Below are positions 33,640-36,515 of a stretch of 36,515 bases of DNA, one piece after another; the stretch's first letter is position 1; each line of letters opens with the position of its first letter. The stretch is taken from positions 1 to 36,515 of IMG/VR virus record IMGVR_UViG_3300010354_000247. One strand, written 5' to 3'. The translations under genes were made by a program, and so were the position numbers. The DNA is from a virus. Below the pieces are notes generated by a model, which saw only the letters and a list, made by a program, of their open reading frames with translations, ran no database searches and was not told where the DNA came from.

Positions 33640-33780
33640 ATGAATTGCAAAGTTGAATTGTGGGTTGGTGGCAAAGTGTTTTATGATTTTGTCCGCGCTA
33701 ATAGTTATGAGGAAGCGGCAAGAGTTGCCAAAAATCGCAATCCTAATGCTAGAATTCTAAGAGTCAATGCGGTATTTTAA
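33640..33780 (+). CDS. Small hypothetical protein (46 aa)
   Basis: MNCKVELWVGGKVFYDFVRA and then SYEEAARVAKNRNPNARILR; a beta-beta-alpha layout with a SYEEAARVAK helix, a form common in small marine-phage proteins. A GAGGA Shine-Dalgarno lies about 8 nt upstream. The stop overlaps the next ATG by 1 nt (TAATG), so it is in an operon with the helicase and the next two genes. Function unknown. Confidence 0.65.
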   Translation: MNCKVELWVGGKVFYDFVRANSYEEAARVAKNRNPNARILRVNAVF

Positions 33781-34010
33781 TGAACATTGAAAATGAAGGA
33801 ATTCTTGATGCTAAACCAACAGATCCAAATGGATATGTAACTAAAGATTTAGAATGGGCGGCGATTCCTTGGGGGAAAAAATTTATTATTGTTCACAAGG
33901 GTCAGCAAGTTCATACATCCAATAATTATAAGGATGCGAAAACTTACATTGAAAAACAAGTTAAAACATCAAGAAAAAAAGCAACTGCAAATTTGGAAAA
34001 GTTTTTATGA
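33780..34010 (+). CDS. Small hypothetical protein (76 aa)
   Basis: MNIENEGILDAKPTDPNGYV, then WAAIPWGKKFIIVHKGQQVH and NYKDAKTYIEKQV, with a basic, probably helical C-terminus (KTSRKKATANLEKF). Alternating beta strands then a helix. Coupled to its neighbours by TAATG and ATGA overlaps. No family recognised. Confidence 0.6.
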   Translation: MNIENEGILDAKPTDPNGYVTKDLEWAAIPWGKKFIIVHKGQQVHTSNNYKDAKTYIEKQVKTSRKKATANLEKFL

Positions 34011-34213
34011 CTCAAACATTTAATTGCACTTCTGATATTCCCTATGATAGACATGATTATGAGATTGTCTTGAAAAATGGTAAAAAAGTAATCTTTGATA
34101 ACTGGGAAGACACTCAGATGTATTGGTGGCATAACTCACAAATTCCAAATTTTTTGGATCTTATAGTCGTGAGAGATAAGAAAAGTACAAAATCAAAAGG
34201 ATTTGCTCAATAA
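34007..34213 (+). CDS. Small hypothetical protein (68 aa)
   Basis: MTQTFNCTSDIPYDRHDYEI, then VLKNGKKVIFDNWEDTQMYW and a basic C-terminus. The Tyr/Trp-rich NWEDTQMYWWHNS segment is characteristic but I do not know its function. Starts within the previous stop (ATGA) and ends just before a late motif at 34209-34216. Confidence 0.6.
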   Translation: MTQTFNCTSDIPYDRHDYEIVLKNGKKVIFDNWEDTQMYWWHNSQIPNFLDLIVVRDKKSTKSKGFAQ

Positions 34214-34216
34214 ATA
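34209..34216 (+). promoter_or_regulatory. Late promoter motif
   Basis: AATAAATA, overlapping the preceding stop and ending 21 nt before the ATG at 34238, the same spacing as other late motifs here. Confidence 0.45.
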
Positions 34217-34228
34217 ATTAAACAACCT

Positions 34229-34254
34229 AAGAGTCCTATGGGCACTCTTTTTTT
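34229..34254 (+). terminator. Terminator-like hairpin whose loop holds a start codon
   Basis: Stem AAGAGT (34229-34234) with ACTCTT (34244-34249), inner CC/GG pairs and a bulged C, followed by seven T (34248-34254). The loop TATG holds the ATG (34238-34240) of the next ORF. It may terminate the helicase operon, control translation of that ORF, or both. Confidence 0.55.
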
Positions 34255-34423
34255 GACTACAATTTTATCTTGTAGTCAAGTAGTATCAATAGCAAATCGT
34301 TTGGTAAGCATTAGTTTGCTTTCAAACAGTCAAAAAACGGAAATTTTACTTGAACTTCGTAAAGTAGTTCCCTCTTGTCCTTTAATTATCAAACCTAATG
34401 ATCGATCAAAATCCAATCCCTGA
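34238..34423 (+). CDS. Small protein with hydrophobic N-terminus (61 aa)
   Basis: MGTLFLTTILSCSQVVSIAN then SISLLSNSQKTEILLELRKV and VPSCPLI. The first 15 residues are hydrophobic and the ILSC box could be a weak lipoprotein signal, though a positively charged N-terminus is missing. The start codon sits in a hairpin loop 21 nt after a late promoter motif, which supports a real but controlled gene. Overlaps the next ORF by 26 nt. Confidence 0.5.
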   Translation: MGTLFLTTILSCSQVVSIANRLVSISLLSNSQKTEILLELRKVVPSCPLIIKPNDRSKSNP

Positions 34424-34592
34424 CGGTGAATCTCAAGAAGTAAAATGGAATCGGGGACTTGACCTTTTTATTGAATCTGTTCATAAACCTGATGTGGAAC
34501 TTCGTCAGTGTGCTCACAATCAAAAATGTTACAACGAACTCATGGCAGTTCGTGATAATGTTTTAGAATATCTAAAAACAGTAAGAAAATGA
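34398..34592 (+). CDS. Small hypothetical protein (64 aa)
   Basis: MIDQNPIPDGESQEVKWNRG followed by DLFIESVHKPDVELRQCAHN and a helical end (NELMAVRDNVLEYLKTVRK). Two Cys in the CAHNQKC segment could bind metal but no full motif is present. Overlaps both neighbours (26 nt and ATGA), an operon arrangement. Function unknown. Confidence 0.6.
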   Translation: MIDQNPIPDGESQEVKWNRGLDLFIESVHKPDVELRQCAHNQKCYNELMAVRDNVLEYLKTVRK

Positions 34593-34834
34593 GCGCAAAC
34601 TACGTTTACCTGATTATATTTTTCTGTATTGCATATCTGATACTTACAGATCAATCAATAGCAAAAGCATTTTATATTCTTACACAACTTGCAAGAGTTC
34701 AATACGAAAAAGTTAAGTGGCAGATATTGCACGACCCAGCAAATCCGATTATTAAATATTTGATTTGGAGACGTTCTATGAAACTTGCGAAAGATCTTGA
34801 ACTTGAATTTAAAATTAAAAATAATAAAAAATAA
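34589..34834 (+). CDS. Small membrane protein (81 aa)
   Basis: The N-terminal segment YVYLIIFFCIAYLIL (residues 5-19) is a clear transmembrane helix. The remainder is an amphipathic, basic tail (QYEKVKWQILHDPANPIIKY, then WRRSMKLAKDLEL). Starts with an ATGA overlap on the previous ORF. Probably inserted in the host inner membrane; role unknown. Confidence 0.6.
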   Translation: MSANYVYLIIFFCIAYLILTDQSIAKAFYILTQLARVQYEKVKWQILHDPANPIIKYLIWRRSMKLAKDLELEFKIKNNKK

Positions 34835-34872
34835 AATTAATCATTTTAACAATCTTTAATTGGTAGAAAACT

Positions 34873-35601
34873 ATGAATGAGCAAAATAATGTAGGTGTTA
34901 TTGGTAAACCAAGAACTTCAATATCAGAATCTTATAACCATATATCCTCTCTTGGATTTATTCCAAAAACAGTTATAGATGTAGGTGTTGGATATGGAAC
35001 TCATGGATTATATTCTGCATTTCCTTCTTCTAAATTAGTTTTAATTGAACCTCTTGTTGAATTTGAAGAGGCAATGAGGAATATTTTAAGTCAAAGAGAT
35101 GGTGAATATATTATTGCTGCAGCTGGAAAAGAACGTAAAATTACAACTTTTAATAAACATTTGCAACAACTTGATGCATCTAGTCTTCTTAAAGAACAAA
35201 CTGGACCAGAAACAGATGGTGAAGAAATTACTGTTCCCATGATAAAGTTAGATGATCTAATCTTATCAAAAAAATATGAACCTCCGTATCTTTTAAAGGT
35301 TGATGTTCAAGGAGCAGAACTTGATGTAATAGAGGGTGCTCATAATATTTTAAATGATTGTGAAGTTATTGTTTTAGAAGTTTCTTTATTGGAATTTTTA
35401 AAAGAAAGCCCACAATTTTATGAAGTTATTAATTTTATGCATCGTAAGGGGTTTGTACCTTATGATATTGTACCAGGATGGACTCGTCCTTTAGATCAGG
35501 CATTAGGACAAGTTGATATTGTTTTTGTGAAAGAATATGGAATCTTTAGAAAAGATCATAGATTTTCGTACCCACATCAACAATATTTTGTTTATTCTTA
35601 A
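34873..35601 (+). CDS. FkbM-family methyltransferase
   Basis: A 242-residue protein with the SAM-binding motif VIDVGVGYGTHGLYSA (34-49), an acidic end of strand two (LVLIEP, 55-60) and the FkbM hallmark LLKVDVQGAELDVIEGA (140-156), then VIVLEV. The family methylates sugar or other hydroxyl groups; such genes are frequent in marine phages, possibly modifying surface glycans or virion sugars. Its target here cannot be told. A GGTAGA stretch precedes the ATG by about 7 nt. AT-rich with AGA Arg codons, like the late genes. No late motif was found directly upstream. Confidence 0.85.
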   Translation: MNEQNNVGVIGKPRTSISESYNHISSLGFIPKTVIDVGVGYGTHGLYSAFPSSKLVLIEPLVEFEEAMRNILSQRDGEYIIAAAGKERKITTFNKHLQQLDASSLLKEQTGPETDGEEITVPMIKLDDLILSKKYEPPYLLKVDVQGAELDVIEGAHNILNDCEVIVLEVSLLEFLKESPQFYEVINFMHRKGFVPYDIVPGWTRPLDQALGQVDIVFVKEYGIFRKDHRFSYPHQQYFVYS

Positions 35602-35625
35602 ATACTAGAATCTTTATTTTTCAAT

Positions 35626-35632
35626 CTAAATA
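35626..35632 (+). promoter_or_regulatory. Late promoter motif
   Basis: CTAAATA ending 22 nt before the ATG at 35655, in the 53-nt gap after the methyltransferase gene. Confidence 0.45.
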
Positions 35633-35654
35633 ACACTATATCTGGACAATAAAT

Positions 35655-35963
35655 ATGCTCTCTACTCAGTATCGTCTTCGCCTTGAATTTATTTGCAGCA
35701 GAATTATAAATTGTGAAGAAGTAAAATTAGAAGATATGATCTGGGCAGAGAAGTTGGCAAAGGCAAATCGAAGTGCTGCCACGATGCTACGTCAGGCACG
35801 GAGAAAGGCATCAAATCCTGATATGCGGGAAGGTAGTATGGATGACTTTCTCAACATTTTAGATCTGGGCAACCCTGATCCAAGAGAGCACCGCACAAGG
35901 TTTGATGGTGCAGATGATATCGCAGACTTTTTCCATAATGACGATGGAATGAGGCGTGATTGA
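35655..35963 (+). CDS. Hypothetical helical protein (102 aa)
   Basis: MLSTQYRLRLEFICSRIINC, then WAEKLAKANRSAATMLRQAR and an acidic, Asp-rich tail (MDDFLNILDLGNPDPREHR, FDGADDIADFF). Basic helical first half and acidic second half. Arg codons are largely CGN, unlike the structural genes. Its stop overlaps the following ATG by 1 nt (TGATG). No family recognised. Confidence 0.6.
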   Translation: MLSTQYRLRLEFICSRIINCEEVKLEDMIWAEKLAKANRSAATMLRQARRKASNPDMREGSMDDFLNILDLGNPDPREHRTRFDGADDIADFFHNDDGMRRD

Positions 35964-36067
35964 TGGAATTGATCGAATTTGCTTCGCACGAACTTTATCT
36001 GTTCGTTGCATTTATGTGTGGTCTGCTCTTAGGATATATTGTAGGTAGAAGAGAAGACAATATGTAA
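35963..36067 (+). CDS. Small membrane protein (34 aa)
   Basis: MELIEFASHELYLFVAFMCG followed by LLLGYIVGRREDNM: one transmembrane helix (about 10-27) with a basic/charged C-terminal end. Coupled to the upstream gene by TGATG. Too short to assign, but its operon position and clean membrane profile support expression. Confidence 0.5.
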   Translation: MELIEFASHELYLFVAFMCGLLLGYIVGRREDNM

Positions 36068-36078
36068 ACCGTCACACA

Positions 36079-36107
36079 CCCACTTGACTTTTCGTTAAGG
36101 GGGTTTT
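36079..36107 (+). terminator. Terminator-like hairpin overlapping a promoter
   Basis: Imperfect 10-bp stem CCCACTTGAC (36079-36088) and GTTAAGGGGG (36094-36103), with one A-G mismatch and one G-T pair, loop TTTTC, followed by four T. It encloses the -35 box of the next promoter. Confidence 0.5.
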
Positions 36108-36112
36108 ATAGT
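36084..36112 (+). promoter_or_regulatory. Sigma70-type promoter of the right-edge gene
   Basis: TTGACT (36084-36089), 17-nt spacer, TATAGT (36107-36112), five of six matches in each box. The ATG follows at 36135. The -35 is inside a hairpin stem. Confidence 0.75.
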
Positions 36113-36134
36113 AGGTACATACAAATCCAAAGCG

Positions 36135-36515
36135 ATGACCTACAAAGCAACTCTCAAAGTTCATTTTGATACTGAATGGACTCATACTGGTGGAATCTAT
36201 GATGATGAAACTCTTCCAGAGGAGCATTATACCTTTGAGATTCCTACTCAAGACATTAACAGCATTCAACTATTCCGTTTCTTTGCGAATGTAGCACTGG
36301 TGATGGGACATAATGATGTTGGTATTATGAAAGGTGCTTGTGCCCTTGCATTCAACGATATGCGTAGTCAAGAGGATATGCGTAAGGTTGCCGAAGAGTA
36401 TGACCTGAAACTTGCAGAAGATAAGAATGAGTGGGTGGACAAGTATTGGGAACTTTATAAGGAAACGCAGGAGAAGATTGCTGACCTGAAAGCAAAACTC
36501 TCACGTTACGAACAA
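36135..36515 (+). CDS. Hypothetical early-type protein, truncated at right edge
   Basis: First 127 residues, MTYKATLKVHFDTEWTHTGG onward; the frame is still open at the end. Features: a beta-rich start, then IPTQDINSIQLFRFFANVAL, and from about residue 85 a long charged coiled coil (MRKVAEEYDLKLAEDKNEW, LYKETQEKIADLKAKLSRYE). No family recognised. CGT Arg codons and a sigma70-type promoter suggest early expression. Confidence 0.65.
   Translation, partial: MTYKATLKVHFDTEWTHTGGIYDDETLPEEHYTFEIPTQDINSIQLFRFFANVALVMGHNDVGIMKGACALAFNDMRSQEDMRKVAEEYDLKLAEDKNEWVDKYWELYKETQEKIADLKAKLSRYEQ

Overview
The window is AT-rich DNA from a T4-like marine myovirus. It most resembles the cyanophage or pelagiphage branch, judging by several things together: recognisable T4 tail and head proteins (gp4, gp53, gp48, a gp54/gp19-like tube protein, gp26, gp27, gp5), very long fibre proteins with pectate-lyase-like and collagen-like segments, an FkbM methyltransferase, many small tightly packed ORFs, and T4-type late promoter motifs (CTAAATA/ATAAATA). 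The host cannot be fixed from the sequence.

Layout. (1) 1-300 is the 3' end of a Mom-like DNA-modification gene, converging on the next cluster. (2) 292-2864, minus strand: gp4 head completion, a SAP-like protein, gp48 and gp53. (3) 2865-2898 is a 34-bp near-palindrome holding two face-to-face late promoters. (4) 2900-12521, plus strand: tube-like protein, gp26, a 58-residue ORF probably reached by -1 frameshifting, two tape-measure/hub-like proteins (the second with two cell-wall hydrolase domains), gp27, an OB-fold gp5 and a separate beta-helix needle. (5) 12525-22744: fibre and other virion proteins, including a 1520-residue protein with about 550 residues of Gly-X-Gln repeats. (6) 22741-23371: a small early-type island with two perfect sigma70-like promoters, a small ORF, an orphan Phd/YefM-like antitoxin and two tRNA genes. 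(7) 23407-32239: more late structural genes, including a 2056-residue fibre ending in a tail-collar and His-rich tip. (8) 32236-36515: terminator/promoter elements, an SF2 (DEAH) helicase, a run of small ORFs, the FkbM methyltransferase, and a partial gene at the right edge.

How it works together. Regions 2-5 and 7 encode baseplate, hub, spike and fibres, expressed from late motifs placed about 13-35 nt before start codons. Early-type genes (helicase, antitoxin island, right-edge gene) have sigma70-type promoters and a different codon style: Arg CGN rather than AGA, and no ATA codons among the helicase's 36 Ile codons. The canonical tRNA in the island has anticodon TAT, which would read ATA and so favour late genes.

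The strongest new observation is a textbook -1 frameshift signal at the end of gp26: a T TTT TTC heptamer, an 8-nt spacer and a perfect 8-bp hairpin. Gene order around it (tube-like, G-like, T-like, tape-measure-like) mirrors lambda V-G-GT-H. All functional calls rest on reading the translations; no database search was run.
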